Shown: positions 1 through 12,570, counted from the stretch's first letter. The stretch: DNA of 64,000 bases from Avena insularis (GCA_023614405.1 CM042687.1:68740992-68804991); one strand, 5' to 3'. Translations and numbers: made by a program. Notes: generated by a model not told the origin, from the letters alone.

Positions 1-386
1 GAAATTAGCCAAGTGTGGTGCAACAACTGCAAAGAGCTAGGCCATTATGTATCAACTTGTCCACAGAAGATACGTGAAGAACTCAATCTTGTCACATGTT
101 ACAATTGTGGTAACCAAGGACATTATGCAAGCAATTATCCAGAAAATATGAAGTAAAGACAAACAAGCCTATGAAGGATCTCAGCCTTGTCATATGTTTC
201 AAGTGTGGAAACAAAGGAAACTATGCAGATGTCTGCCCAGAGAAGTTTCATCAAGACCCCAAGCAAGCCAATATGTAATCTAGTTGGAAATTTTTAAGGG
301 TGGTAGTACTCGAGTTGTTTTGAGCCAACTTGTAACCTCTAGCTTTCCCAAATCTCGGGACAAGATTTCTTTTAAGGGTGGTAGCC
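1..386 (+). pseudogene. Gag zinc-knuckle remnant at the 3' end of a retrotransposon internal region
   Basis: Three nucleocapsid-type knuckles can be read. The first (19-60) is a perfect CX2CX4HX4C. The second (97-138) has Tyr for the last Cys and is followed by a stop near 151. The third (195-236) is in another frame and has Asn for His. Such knuckles bind RNA in retrotransposon Gag. After them comes non-coding DNA ending in a short purine-rich tract (AAGGGTGGTAG, 374-384) directly before the LTR at 387, as expected for a plus-strand primer. No protease or RT lies between knuckles and LTR, so the element was non-autonomous or deleted. It is cut by the window edge. Confidence 0.75.
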
Positions 387-1627
387 TGTCACATCCCAAA
401 ATTTTCCAAATTTTGAAATGTGAAAAATAAATAAACAAAATAAATAATTGTTGAAATTTAGGGTGAAAAGAAACTTTTATTTCTAAATGGAAACATTAAA
501 ACCCAACTTGAACAAACTTTGAATAAAGTTTGAATCCAACTAAATTCAAATCAAGTGAAATGCATTCTTCATAAATGCATCTTGAAATTTAAACACTTGG
601 AAAACAAACCAAAACTCTAAAACCCTAATGGAGGAAAATCATTTCCAAGATTACTCTAAGCCTATGGATTTGGTCCACATAAAAATTGGCCAGCAAACAT
701 TTTAAGATGATCCAGAATGATAGATGAAAACATTATAAGATCATAGAAATTGGTTTCACTTAATTTGGAGCCCTAGATAAAATCTTATGAATTTAATAAG
801 ATAAGGAAATTGAGTTCCCAAAGCTAATAAAGCACCTATCTAAAATCCATACCAATGGTGAGCAAATAATCCTAAAGAGATATAAAAGGATAAACAAATA
901 TTAAATAAGATTTTATAAATTGGAATCACCAAGCTTGGAACTTTAAATAAAAAGATATGGATTTTATAAGACAAAGAAAGAAAGAATAAATAAGGACTAT
1001 TTTAAAAAGCCACATTAAATCTGGACCAAACAAATGAAATGAAAGATTTTTGTTTAATAAAAAGAGTGAAGGATTATTTAAATAAAAATCATAAGGATTT
1101 ATTAATATCCATTTTTATTTAAGTAAAGACATTTCCAAATTTAAATGAACAAAACTTATTAAAGTATTTTAAATTATAATTCAAAGTGAATTATTTAACA
1201 CCCTTTTAAATTAATGAAACCTACTGAAAAGGTTTAGTGAAATTTTGATTTCAAATAAGGGTTTGAAAAATTAATTAAAACTTATTTAATAAAGGGAAGT
1301 GCCTATTTTAAATAAAATATAAAACCATAAGAAGAATAAAGGAATTATTCCTAAAATGGTATTTAAAATACATGTTTAAACAGTATAGAAACTACTGAAA
1401 AGTTTTGAAAAGATTTGATAAATAAATCTGAATCAAATAAGAGTTTGAATTTGAAAATAGAAAATCAAAATAGAAAAAGAAAAAGAAACAGAACAAAAAA
1501 ATGAAACAACCCACCCAACCAGACCAGGCCCATCTAGCCCAGCAGCCCACCTCTCCTCTCCCCCGAAACGTTTTCTCTCACTCACGTTCTAACCTGCGCA
1601 GTCGATGATGTCTGGACCCCACCACTC

Positions 1628-1646
1628 CTCTCTCTCTCTCTCTCTC
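1628..1646 (+). repeat. (CT)n microsatellite
   Basis: A pure CT dinucleotide run at the left of the GC-rich island of the 4.4-kb LTR. Pyrimidine-rich tracts are common in the transcribed leader of plant LTRs, but no transcription start can be assigned here. Confidence 0.85.
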
Positions 1647-3836
1647 GCTGACCATCCAACCCCACCCGACAGTCGCCGTCTTCACCCTCTCCTGCTGACC
1701 TCGCCGGCCATTTCTGGCCATAACTTTCTCGCGTTAATTCGCTTCATTGCAGGAGTAAACCTCGCCCCCGACCACGAGTACTTAAGCGCATGCCTCTCCT
1801 CTCTCGTTCCCCTCGCTCACCCCGTCCTCTCCGCCACTAGGCCGCTCCGATTTTGCCCGAGACATCTCCCTGTTCTGACGAGCTTCGCAAGAGATTCCGG
1901 CCTCTCCTCGCCGCCCCTTGCCTCCCAGTCCCCACGATCTTGCTCGCCATCACTGTTCGCATCTGCCAGCACCCTCCGTCTGCCCGTGCGCGCCCCATAG
2001 GCTCGGCAACGACCACGTCTGAGCAGCGCTGCCGTCTGCTCCAACTTCGGCGACCTCTGCTGGTAACGTCCGACCATGCCTCCCCTTCTCATTGATGCTC
2101 CTGTACTCGCCAAGTCATTGTGCATGTAACGGCACCTCCCTTTTCCTCTAGCGCGCACCGTAGCTTCACCAGCGACGATGAACAGAGAAGCCCGACGCCA
2201 GGGACAACTCCGACGAGCGATTATTGTCAACCCCGTGCGCCCCCTGCCCTGCGACGACAACGTTGAGCATCAGCATCGCCCTGCGACCTCGGTGAGCTAC
2301 CTCTTTCCCTCTCTTGCTTCCTGAATCGCCGGGAACACCACCGTCTGACCGCGTCGCCGCCACTCGCCGCTGCCTGCGCTGCCAGAAGATGGCTAGTAGC
2401 TGTGAGCCGTTAGATCTAGATCCTATGCTCATGATAGATTACTTAACCGAAGAGGAATGTTTTGATCTGAACCGTGCGATGTAACTTAGATCCAACGCAC
2501 CGCGTAGGCTGATCCGTGCGAACCGGTACAAACGAATCAGAATACACCACGTGGCCTAGAGTTTGATTTAAAAACCAGAAACTTTTCTATTAGATGTGTA
2601 ATTTTGTAAATTCCATAACTTTAAATCTACACGTTCAAATTTTGCAAATTTTATATCAATGGAATCAGAAAAACAAGTACTTTCCAACCATGTAGTTTGT
2701 TTAATAAATTGCTTCTGTTGAATTGGTTGTTTTCACAGAAACTTGTATAGGCATATTGTGTATAAAATTTATTCTAGAAATGTTTTTAGGATAAAATCTT
2801 TGGCAAATGGTTTGCTTTGAACCTACTGACCATATAAACCAACTTGTGGAATTAAAAGTGTATTTTGCTAAGTTAAAGAATGAATCTTTGAATTAGAGCA
2901 TTTCTAGTCAAATAAAAATATTGTTTATGTGTTAAAAATGCTTTTTGAGTAAAACCTTTGGAAAATGATTGGATTTAAACTCCCTGACCCTAAACACCAA
3001 GTTTTCAGAATTAAAAATATATTTTACGAACCCTATAAAATTATTACTTTGCTAAAAGGAATTTCCAACAACATAAAATATTGTTTTGGTATAAAAATGG
3101 TTTATAGGTGAAACCTTTTGCAAATGGTTTTAATATTAAACACTTGACCATAAAACACTAACATTTGTGTTTAAAATGTATTTGTCAAACACTAGAAAAT
3201 ATTACTTTGGTTTGAACCATTTCTAGCAAAACAAAAATGATTGAAAATGGCCATTTTTCACTAACTTAATATCAAATGTTTTTGCCACTTTTATAAATGA
3301 CCAATAGATATTTTATGATGTTTATAACCTATTAGGAAACACTTTTCCAAATAAAACAATATTTAGCATGTTTGCATGCATTGCTTTGTTTTTATTATTC
3401 TATGTGATGATTACTTGAATGGTAGATTGAATATTTTCTTGCTTGATTGAATTGTAGTGGAATTTGAAGAGTGTGACTATTGCAAGATCAAGGAGTGAAC
3501 TTATATTATCTACCAAAAAGGCAAGCGGTGCTACATACTTTTGTCCCATTATTTTCACTATGCATTAGTGATATTTCTAAGTAGGACTTGCATGGAATTT
3601 TTGCTAAGTATAAAGTATGCCATGGGAAATCCTAGTGGATGAAACCTTAGTAGAATTTTCCTAAGTTAAGATTCCTACTACCATCATGCTTATCTTAGCT
3701 ACTAAAAAACAAGGGTGGATTATATTCATGCTATGGAATATTTCTAAGTCAAGGACTTGTGTTTTGTTTAATAAAACAACTAAGTGAATGAATCACCTGG
3801 GTGGAATGGAAAGAAAGGTTTGTGTTGAGTGGTTAC

Positions 3837-3900
3837 ACAAGTCCAGTATACTGGGGAAAACTTGGGCATCACCAAGTCCAGTATACTAGGGAAAACTTGG
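3837..3900 (+). repeat. Tandem duplication with a 12-bp palindrome
   Basis: A unit of about 33 bp occurs twice in a row, each with AAGTCCAGTATACT followed by GGGAAAACTTGG or a close variant. In copy 1 CCAGTATACTGG (3843-3854) is a perfect 12-bp palindrome; copy 2 has one change (CTAGG). It lies in the right half of the 4.4-kb LTR. Confidence 0.8.
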
Positions 3901-4798
3901 TATCTCACTTGTGGAATGCCACCCAGGAAGAAAGAGATTTGAGATGTCAAATGTTAAGAAGCTTCAAGTGCAGCCACTTGGCATTATGGGTTCTGCCCGG
4001 ATCATATAGGTTGCAATAACTTAGCCAAATGGATAGTTGGTGGTAGGGGATGATAGGTTGGAACGCGTCCATTCTGGTCTAAGGGAAAGCTTCTGAAAGA
4101 TCTTGTCTTGGTGAAAATCAAGTCTTGTGGGGAAAGTGCACCACCTCTGCAGAGTGTAAAATCTAAGTACTTAGCCGTGTCCCCAGCAATGGAGAATTTG
4201 AGCATCAAGACATGGAAGCTATCAAGAATCTCCTCATCCCAATTTTCTAAGTTAAAACTTGTGGTTGAACAAGGGTTGAAGGATCACCAATTTCTATTGG
4301 GGGATGCCTTGGGTGATATTTTGCCAAACAAAACTTAGTGTTTTAAAATGATAAGGAAAATCTATTTTGAGCAAAGCAAGCCTAAGCTCCACCTAGCCAA
4401 ATGCATGTAGATGATAGACTCCACTATACTACCATAGTATCACTTGCCAATACAATTCAAATGTATTGACCCTTGTGGCTGTAACTTATTATGTTGCAGG
4501 TTTGTTTGATGTTAGTGAAGTGTGTTGATTAGGATTACAAGTCTACAACCAACATGATTGACTGTGGCACTTTGAAGATGAAGGACTCCATGCTATAGTT
4601 ATTTCTGCTGCATTGTAATGAGATAGCCAAATGAGCTATGTAAGATGTAATGAATTATTTTATTCCTGGTTATAAAGTTGTATTATGACCTTTGTTTCTT
4701 GATATTACATCTTAACTGTGGATGCTAGATATTGATCCAGGGACTAGCATTGTAAACACAGGGATCTCTACCTTATTAAAGGTTGGGACCTTCACAGA

Positions 4799-4810
4799 TG
4801 GTATCAGAGC
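4799..4810 (+). other. Primer-binding site, initiator tRNA-Met type
   Basis: TGGTATCAGAGC, two bases after the LTR end, is the standard plant retrotransposon site complementary to the 3' end of initiator tRNA-Met. It starts minus-strand DNA synthesis and marks the LTR on its left as a 5' LTR for the sequence on its right. The same motif, inverted, occurs in the two giant-LTR families on the - strand. Confidence 0.9.
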
Positions 4811-5782
4811 ACTGTGTTGCCTGTAGGATTGTAACCCTAGGATTGGACAAAACCCCTTAGAAAAAATAGGAGTTGTTTTTGTTCCAAAACTTATTTACAA
4901 ACAATCTTGTAACCTGTTTCCTCAACCTTCTTGGTTTTGATTCTACATCTCTTCCTTTTCAAACTTGATGGACAAGGACCTCAACCATGAGCAAAGACTT
5001 CAACATGAGCAAAGGACTTCACCAACTCAATGACTTCAACTTCAACATCACCAATGACTTCAACTTTAGTTTGAACAAGGTCTTCAACTTGGACATCACT
5101 AAGGACTACAATTGAGACAAGAAATATTACTCAAGACTTGAATACTAAGGAAACACAACTTAGAAGGAATCATCATCACCTATGAAGTTTTGTGACCAAG
5201 ACACAATAATTTTTCCAAGGATACAATGATCTTGTTCAGGAAGAATAAACTAAGAAGGATGGAATGATCTCAAGTGAACCATATAGTTGGACCACCATAC
5301 TAGTGAATAGATCAACCCACCAACTTATGTGGTGTAGAAAAAATATTTTGTTGCCTAAAAATGTGCTTGAAACTTGTTGTTTGAGTGGAATGTTTGTTAG
5401 TGATTGCTTGCACATTTCTTGTGTGAATTGTGATGTGTGTGATTAGAATTCTTCCTTAGAAATATTTTGCCTATTCTAATCCTAGTCCAACCCAAACAGA
5501 TGACTACTCCAAGAAACTCCAACATCAAGAATGGTGACAACAATAACAACCAAGAGATGCACATGAGAGAACTCATAGTAGCCCAAACCTAGTTAAACCA
5601 ACTGACAAGTCAATTTTGGTCCAACAACAATGAGTTAGACCCAACCATGCAAAGGTTTATGGAAACCCAAACCAATTGTTGCAAAGGATGACAAATCAAA
5701 TGATCAACATGGGAGACAACCCTTCCCAAGGAGTTTGTGACAACAATGATGTCAAGGATGATATTATAGAAGGAAAATACTT
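4811..5782 (+). pseudogene. Retrotransposon leader and decayed Gag N-terminus
   Basis: An untranslated leader runs to about 5500. It includes a stretch with many copies of GACTTCAAC or close variants (about 4975-5110). From about 5500 a broken reading frame encodes an Asn/Gln/Met-rich segment (around 5520-5780) that looks like a helical Gag N-terminus, interrupted by stops such as the TAG in CCTAGTTAAACC. It belongs to the element whose PBS is at 4799. At about 5783 the sequence passes in frame into Gag of the Tat type, so this is the junction of two elements; its exact base is uncertain. Confidence 0.55.
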
Positions 5783-6960
5783 GGGACCAAGTTGCTTTGG
5801 ACCTGTAATACGGACCGCAACTTACCCCAAGGGTTTCCGGATTGACAAGACCATCAAGCCCTATGATAGCACCGCCAAACTTGCTACGTGGTTGCAGGAC
5901 TATGGCAACGTGGTGGAGATCGCTGGGGGTAACCCCAACATCGCTGTTAAGTACCTCCTCTGATGCTGGTGGGCACGGACCGACAATGGATTGATGAATT
6001 GCCGGAGAAATCCATCTACAATTGGTTGGACATGCAAGAAGCGCTCACCAAGAACTTCGAGGGTACATATAAGCGTCCCTGTACTATTGGTGATCTACAG
6101 CGGTGCGTTCAGGTGAAAGACAAGTAATCTCGCGTCTACCTCTCTCGCTAGCTGGATATGAAGAACCCCTCTGTAGGAGTGCATGCCTAGACCACCATGG
6201 CCTCCTTCATTGATGGGTTGGAGAAAGGAACGTTGCTTCTACATAAGTTGAAGCGCTTGCAGGACAATCACCGGCTAGATCTCAACCAGATGATCCAGCT
6301 AGCTAGTGAGTTCGCAGCTGCCGACGACGATGCTCGCGGCTCCCTGCTGGCAACGGCCGTTCCAACTCAAGCTAGGAGGAACAACAGCACCAAGCAGAAG
6401 AGCCTGCCAGAAGAAAATCAAACCTCCGACATGGTCACCATGACATTTGTAGGACGAGGTGATGGTGGACAGCGTGGCCGAGGACGGGGGGCTGGTCGTG
6501 GGCAGCAGTGAGGTAGTGAAACTACCTCGGCAGCGCTCCGTGTTCCCCAAATGTACGAGGAGTACCGTGATATGCCGTGCCTTGTACACCTCGACGCCAA
6601 CGACAAGGCCACTCACACCAATCGCCATTGGAAGTTCATCAACGATCTCAAGGAGGACCCGGAGTTCGGCTACAAGCGAAGTCGGAAGAACAGACCGCGC
6701 GGCAAGGGCAAGGGGAAGAAGAAGGAAGAGGAGTCCAAGGATTCAAGTGACATGGATGAGGATGTAGACCCCAAGCACACCGCCAAGAGCGATGGCAAGG
6801 GCAAGAACCCATTCGAGAAGAAGGCGGCCATTTTCCACACTTTCCATGGCACCCCCACTGTGCGACAACAGAAGACCTCTATGAGGATACTGATGGCCAC
6901 TCTACCCCTAGTTCCCCAGTACCTGCGCTGGTCGGAGATTCCAATTACTTGGACATGAAG
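5783..6960 (+). pseudogene. Tat-1 gag (broken)
   Basis: Gag forms the capsid-like particle. The core (about 5783-6125) keeps the family pattern seen in Tat-2: FGP.IR, YP..F, a Trp-containing helix, QWI..LP..SI..W and NFEG.Y. There is a frameshift near 5960 and stops at about 6127 and 6150 (the first fits CAA to TAA). The second half (6197-6511) ends in an Arg/Gly-rich tail. A later piece (6551-6900) has a C-x2-H-x8-H arrangement like the Tat-2 Gag finger but with Trp for the final Cys, followed by a very Lys-rich segment. Confidence 0.8.
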
Positions 6961-6994
6961 GATCACCCAGACCTCATCCCTATAGATAACCAGT

Positions 6995-7620
6995 ATGCCA
7001 TGGTCATCAACCCCCCTGATTGACGGCAATGAGTTTACCAAATGTATGGTGGATAGTGGAAGCAGCATTAACATCATGTACCTGGATACACTTCACAAGA
7101 TGAACCTGACAGAGGCCAACCTAAGGCGGACCAGCACCATCTTCCACGGAGTATTTCCTGGTCGAGAGGCTCGGTCCCTTGTGTGCATCACACTTCAGGT
7201 TGCTTTTGGCGATGTTAATAATTACCGCGAAGAATGCATGACCTTCGAGGTGGTCCCCTTCAAGAGCGTGTACCACATCATATTCGGACGCGGCATATTC
7301 CATGCCTTCATGGACAAGCCATGCTTCGTCTACAACAAGCTCAAGATACTCGGACCAAACGGTGTCATCACCGTATCCGGAAGCTTTACCAAGGGAAGAG
7401 ACTACGAGATTGGAGAAGCGCCTTTGCAGAAGCTATCCTCTACAGCGAAGAATTCAAGGAGATCCAGAGCAAGGTTGATGCCCCGGAGATGCTGGCGTCA
7501 AAGAAGCAGATTTCTGACTCCGCCCCAGCATTCAAGGCCGCCATCAAAACCAAGCCGGTGGAACTTGTGGTAGGCGATGCCTCCAAGACCACTGCCATTG
7601 GGACGAACCTAGATCCCAAA
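6995..7620 (+). pseudogene. Tat-1 aspartic protease region (broken)
   Basis: Retroviral-type aspartic protease that would cut the Gag-Pol polyprotein. The active-site motif is VDSGSSINIMYLDTL, with Asp-Ser-Gly at 7052-7060. It is followed by conserved segments ending in a VYHIIFGR-like flap/C-terminal motif (about 7270-7290). A frameshift follows near 7390-7440. Tat-2 has Asp-Gly-Gly at the same place, so the two elements differ at the active site. Confidence 0.8.
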
Positions 7621-7649
7621 TAGGAAAGCGTGCTCGTCGAGTTCATAGG

Positions 7650-8690
7650 GACATCTTTTCCTGGAAACCTGCCGACATGAAAGGTGTACCTAGGGAACTT
7701 GCCGAGCACATCTTGAATATTGATCCAAAACGCAAACTAGTGAAACAACCTCTATGATGCTTCGGAGACGAGAAGAGACGCACCATAGGCAAGGAGATAG
7801 CTAGGTTACTTAAGGCTAGTTTTATCCGAGAAGTCCTTCACACCCGATGGGTGGCCAATCCTGTACTTGTCCCCAAAAATGGAACCAAAGAATTAAGAAT
7901 GTGCTTTGTTACACCGGCTTGAACAAAGCATGTCCCAAAGATCCGTTTGCTTTGCCTCGCATTAACCAAGTCATTGACTCGACGGCTGGCTTGGAGCTTT
8001 TGTGTTTTCTTGATGCATACTTAGGATACCACCAAATTAAGATGAGGAAGTCAGACCAATTGGCCACTTCGTTCACCACACCTTACGACATGTTTTGCTA
8101 TGTCACGATGCCCTTCGGGATGAAAAACGTAGGTGCTACGTACCAGCGAACAATGCAGCGTTGCTTACACGATCAAATTGGTCAGAACGTATATGCCTAT
8201 GTGGACGATATAGCGGTGATGTATAAAAAGTCAAACAACTTAATCTCTGACTTAAAAGAAACCTTTGATAATCTCTAGAAATACAACATGATGCTTAACC
8301 CTAAGAAGTGCGTCTTCGGGGTTCCAGCCGGCAAATTGTTGGGTTTCATCATTTCGGAGCGTGGAATCGAGGTCAACCCGGAGAAAATCAAGGCCATCCT
8401 AAACATAAACCATCTGACATGCCTGAAGGGCATACAACGACTGACAGGTTGCATTGCAGCAGTTATTCGGTTCGTCGGCCGGCTTGGAGAGAAGGCTCTG
8501 TCGCTATACAAGTTGCTGAAGATGGCGGACAAATTTACATGGACGGACGAAGCAGATGCAGCATTGAAGCAGCTAAAGGAGATATTATCCTCGCCGCCTA
8601 TCCTTGCACCACCCGAGCCTATGGAGCCTATGTTAATCTACATGGCGGCCACCAACCGGGTAATAAGCATCATCGTCGTGGTAGAATAGA
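7650..8690 (+). pseudogene. Tat-1 reverse transcriptase and Ty3-type RNase H (broken)
   Basis: Reverse transcriptase copies element RNA into DNA. The RT begins with the GVPRELAEH-type entry motif (about 7685) and has the catalytic YVDD at 8198-8209 and the F-G-x-x-x-K-L-L-G-F motif at 8316-8346. Stops occur near 7756 and 8277, and a frameshift near 7850-7920 scrambles the segment before the palm. The following Ty3-type RNase H (8400-8690) ends in YMAATNR..S; it lacks the first catalytic Asp, as is usual where a second RNase H has taken over. Confidence 0.85.
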
Positions 8691-9804
8691 AAGAACTAGG
8701 GCATGAGTACGGAGTTCAATGACAAGTTTACTATGTAAGTGAAGTCTTGAGGAGTCCAAGCAGCGTTACCCGCACTACCAGAAGATAGCTTATGGACTGT
8801 TCCTTGCTTCTTGGAAGCTAAGGCACTACTTCCAGGAGCACCCTATCACAGTTGTGAGCAAGGCTCCACTATCCGACATCATCAACAATAGCGACGCTAT
8901 AGGAAGGGTCGTGAAGTGGGGCATTGAGCTTGCCGCCTTCGAGATCACCTACAAGAGACGCGACGCTATCAAGTCACAAGCCTTGGCGGATTTCATTGCA
9001 GATTGGACGGAGATGCCAGATGCTACCCCTATGCCGGAGCCAGAATACTGGGTGATGCACTTTGACAGATCAAAGCTACTCAATGGCTCGGGGGCTGGTG
9101 TACTGCTACAGTCACCAACTGGGGAGAAGCTACACTACGTTCTGCAGATCCACTTCGAGGCTACAAACAACATGGCGGAGTATGAGGCACTCATTCACGG
9201 ATTACGCGTAGCCAAGGATATTGGCATCAAGGGCATAGTTTGCTATGGAGATGCCGACTTGGTTGCCCAGCAGGTGGCAGGCACCTGGAACGCGCAGAAC
9301 CCTATGATGGCAGCATATCGAGATGAAGTGGACAAGATAGCCAAGAGCTTCTTGGGCTACAAAGTCAAGTATGTACCTTGGGAGCAAAACGAGGCAACTG
9401 ATCTAATGTCTAAGCTTGGATCAGGGCGCAAACGAATTCCTCCTAGCGTTTTTCTAGAGCATCTACGGACACCATCCATGAAGGGAGTGGACATCGACAA
9501 TCCGGATAGAGTTGACTCTTTCGTTCACACAGTGACAAAGGTCCCTCTGGCTTGGACACAACCGTTCATGGAGTATCTCATACACGGAACTTTGCCCGAC
9601 GACGAGGTCGAAAGAAGGAAAATAGTACGTCGAGCAAAGGGCTATACCATAATCAATGGACAACTCTACAAAAGAAGCACCACTGGTGTATACCTAAAGT
9701 GTGTTTCCCAGCAAGAAGGTATTGAATTCCTTCGTGAGATCCATCTCGGAGATTGCGGGCATCACGCCGCTCCTCGATCGTTGATCTCCAAAGCCTTCCG
9801 GTAA
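8690..9804 (+). pseudogene. Tat-1 archaeal-type RNase H and integrase N-terminus
   Basis: The longest open frame of Tat-1 (8854-9804, 316 codons) holds the second RNase H that defines the Tat lineage. Catalytic residues are visible: Asp at 9064 (HFDRS), Glu at 9178 (NMAEYEAL) and Asp at 9250 (YGDADLVAQQV); a later Asp lies in EATDLMSKL. The frame continues into the linker and the His part of the integrase zinc-binding domain (CGHHAAP) before a stop at 9802. The segment just upstream (8690-8853) is frameshifted. Confidence 0.85.
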
Positions 9805-10770
9805 GGATTCTACTGGCTGACCGCGAAGGCGGACGTCGACAAGATGGTTGAGACATGCATGGGATTCCAGTACTATGCCCGTTAAACCCATGTTCCAGCT
9901 GAAGAATTGCGAAAAATACCAATAACTTGGCCGTTTGTAGTCTGGGGGCTAGACATGGTTGGTCCATTACAGACGGCACCATGTGGGTTTACGCATTTGC
10001 TAGTAGCAGTTGATAAATTCACCAAATGGATAGAAGCTAAACCCATTAGAAAGCTTGATGGGGCAACTGCCCTTAGGTTTGTCCGAGATCTAGTGGTGAG
10101 ATTTGGTCTCCCACATAGCATTATCACCGACAACGTTAGCAACTTGTCACTCAGAGAAGTGGAAGCTTATTGTTGGGGGAAGGGCATCCGACTTGATCTT
10201 GCATCGGTGGCACATCCACAGTCCAATGGTCAGGTTGAGCGATCCAATGGATTAATTCTACAGGGAATCAAGCCACGTCTGGAAGCGCTGTTGCATAGAG
10301 CAGCTGGAGCCTAGGCGGAAGAATTGCCATCTATGCTATGGAGTTTACGAACTACACCCAACAGATCCACCGGCTACACCCCTTACTTCATGGTATATGG
10401 AGCAGAAGCCATCATGCCTTCCGACATCCTTCACGATGCACCAAGAGTTGCCGCCTATGACGAAGATGACGCAGAAGAATCCAGACGCCTAGATGTGGAC
10501 CTTCTCAAGGAGGAGCGTGTTTTGGCATGCCAAAGAATCGCCATCTACCAGCAGAATCTATGCAGCTACCATAGTCGCCGCGTTCGGCATCGCTCGTTTA
10601 AAGAGGGGGATCTGGTGCTCTGACTTAAGCAGAAGAAGTCACACAAATTATCCCCGCCATGGGAAGGACCGTTCATCATAAGCAAGGTGCTGCTCAATGG
10701 GTCTTATTACCTCGTTGACAATCGTGAACTTGAGGATATACCCAGCGATGATCATAAGCATAAGTGACGT
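9805..10770 (+). pseudogene. Tat-1 integrase (broken)
   Basis: Integrase joins element DNA to the chromosome. The catalytic D, D, E residues are all present at 9952 (GLDMVGPL), 10129 (ITDN) and 10237 (GQVERSN), with the canonical 35-residue spacing between the last two. The zinc domain is damaged: the last CxxC pair reads CMGF. Stops at about 9883, 10312 and 10621 split the frame. The C-terminal domain (10560-10740) has the family motif PPWEGPF and the segment S.YYLVD. Confidence 0.85.
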
Positions 10771-11360
10771 GACCCAGATGATGACTACCCGTAGCTTGAT
10801 CGGCCATGAAACATAGCACAACTACGTCCTTTTTACACTTAGCATATTTTCTATCTACTTCGTACCTCTTATATGATCAATGAAATAAAGCCCTCTGGTT
10901 CACTCATATTTCTGAGTCTTTTACCTCCTTTAGTGTTCATTTTTTGGATCGTATAAAACCTTTATGCGCAAGCTTTGCATTTGCACTTGTGAAAATTCAA
11001 CCTACGGGCGTTAGCTTAAGTTTTCTGGTCTACACATTCTTTGTTGTTTTTATGTGTATTCTGGAGTAGTGACTTTTGGCACTTGTTGTTGGCGATTTTG
11101 TGCTTAGGTTTTTAACGGTGCCATTGGGCATCATCACCTGAGCGCATGGTTCCGACTACGAATCTTCCGACTCACGAAAGGTCAAGCATAAAAACCAGAG
11201 TAATGGATAAGCCAGCACTTTCTTAAAACATAATAATTACATGCTGGAACCAGTACTTGAGTAGCAGGAAATTACAACTATTGTTTTTCCGACTTAAGTT
11301 AACATAGTAGTTTTTTCGCATATACCAAACCAGAGAAAATAAATATTACAAAGTGTTTTT
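10771..11360 (+). other. Tat-1 spacer between integrase and antisense gene
   Basis: About 590 bp without coding sequence on either strand, AT-richer than the pol region. It includes AATGAAATAAAG near 10880, which could be a polyadenylation signal for the sense transcript, and it holds the 3' end of the antisense transcript. Tat-2 has its spacer at the same place, and there it received the LTR array. Confidence 0.55.
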
Positions 11361-11760
11361 TCATTCCTCTAGTGCAGGAGAATTTGATGCAACATTGTCG
11401 GCAGCAGGAGAGCCATCATCTTTGAAGTCAGTGGTCTTGAGGGACTCGTAGGAGCTCTGGTGGTCACCGTCAATGATTTCCAGCGGCACAAAGACGTTGT
11501 GATCGACCAACTCAGCAACCCTGGTGTCAAAACCCGCAAGCGATGCCCAGATAGCCTTATGGTCAATCTTCTGGCCATCATCGTCTATGTCGGGAAGACC
11601 CGAGGTCACCTTGTCGAGGTTGGAATTTTCATAGTGCGCCTTGACCATCGCCAGAGACATCCTTGCGCCAACCCGGGTACATGAAGCTTTCCAGCTTACG
11701 ATACGCTCGGGGTCTTGACGCAAGATCTCCGAGTACTTCATCACGGAATCCACCGCCTTG

Positions 11761-11796
11761 ATATTGATATTGATATTGATATTGATATTGATATTG
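11761..11796 (+). repeat. (ATATTG)6 microsatellite inside antisense coding sequence
   Basis: Six perfect hexanucleotide units. On the - strand they encode alternating Asn-Ile within the last exon of the Tat-1 antisense gene and keep its frame, since the unit is a multiple of three. Confidence 0.9.
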
Positions 11797-12570
11797 AGGG
11801 GCTTGGCGATTTCCTTGGCTTGCTTGACGGCGGTGCTGATGAAGTTGCCAGCGAGGACCATGCATTCCTTTGGCGGAGGAGGCAACTTGGTCAAACCAAT
11901 AGGAGCTCAATTTCCGACAAAGGAACACATGATTTCATTAACACAAAAGTTCAAAGTACCTTCCTTGCAGAAGTACAAGACAGAAAATCACTTACCAAAG
12001 ATGCTGGCCTCGGCTTGCTGGAGCGTATCCACCATGGAGTCCCATTCTTGTTAGAGGATCTTGTATGCTTCAAGATTGCGCTGATTTTGCTCATTGGGAG
12101 CTTTCTTATGCTCTTTCAGCATCACAATCTCCTCTTTCAAGCGGTTCATCTCCGTATTGGCGGACTCCTACAAGGCCTTCATGGATTCCTCGTGCATCTT
12201 CAGGGCATCAGTCCTCTCCTCCTTAAGGATCTTGTTTTTGATATCCAGCAACTCAATGTGCTTGGATTGATCAACAATGTCCTTGGCCTTGGCGATGGCT
12301 TCTGCAAGTAGGAGAAAGAACAACACACGATGAGTAGTCGGAGAGTGATGGCACAAGACCAAGCCGGAGTACGAAAATGAAAGGAAAAACAGACTCTTGC
12401 TCTTGGTGATTTGTTCCTTCAAGAAGGCAGTTTTACCCTTTTCAGCTTCCAACTCCGCGTGCATCTTGTGGAACTTCTCGTTGGTGAAGCCTCTCCGAGC
12501 ATTCTCGTTTTGTGTAAGGAAGATCAAATTAACTTATTCTACTCGGAGCATCTAGCCGGATAAATATCCA

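Larger units (their letters stand above)
387..4796 (+). repeat. 4.4-kb LTR of a Ty3/gypsy-like non-autonomous element
   Basis: The start TGTCACATCCC follows a purine tract. The end TTCACA is followed, after two bases, by the primer-binding site TGGTATCAGAGC. That gives a TG...CA LTR of about 4410 bp, far above the usual 0.3-1.5 kb and typical of large retrotransposon derivatives (LARDs). Most of it is AT-rich, with a GC-rich, pyrimidine-rich island at about 1500-2450. No protein domain is recognisable; the small ORFs inside the island look fortuitous. No second copy lies in the window, so the boundaries rest on the terminal motifs alone. Confidence 0.8.

Noticed and set aside
1605..2432. Overlapping frames in the GC-rich island of the 4.4-kb LTR
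   Set aside because: No conserved motif, biased composition, competing frames on both strands. Best explained as LTR leader.
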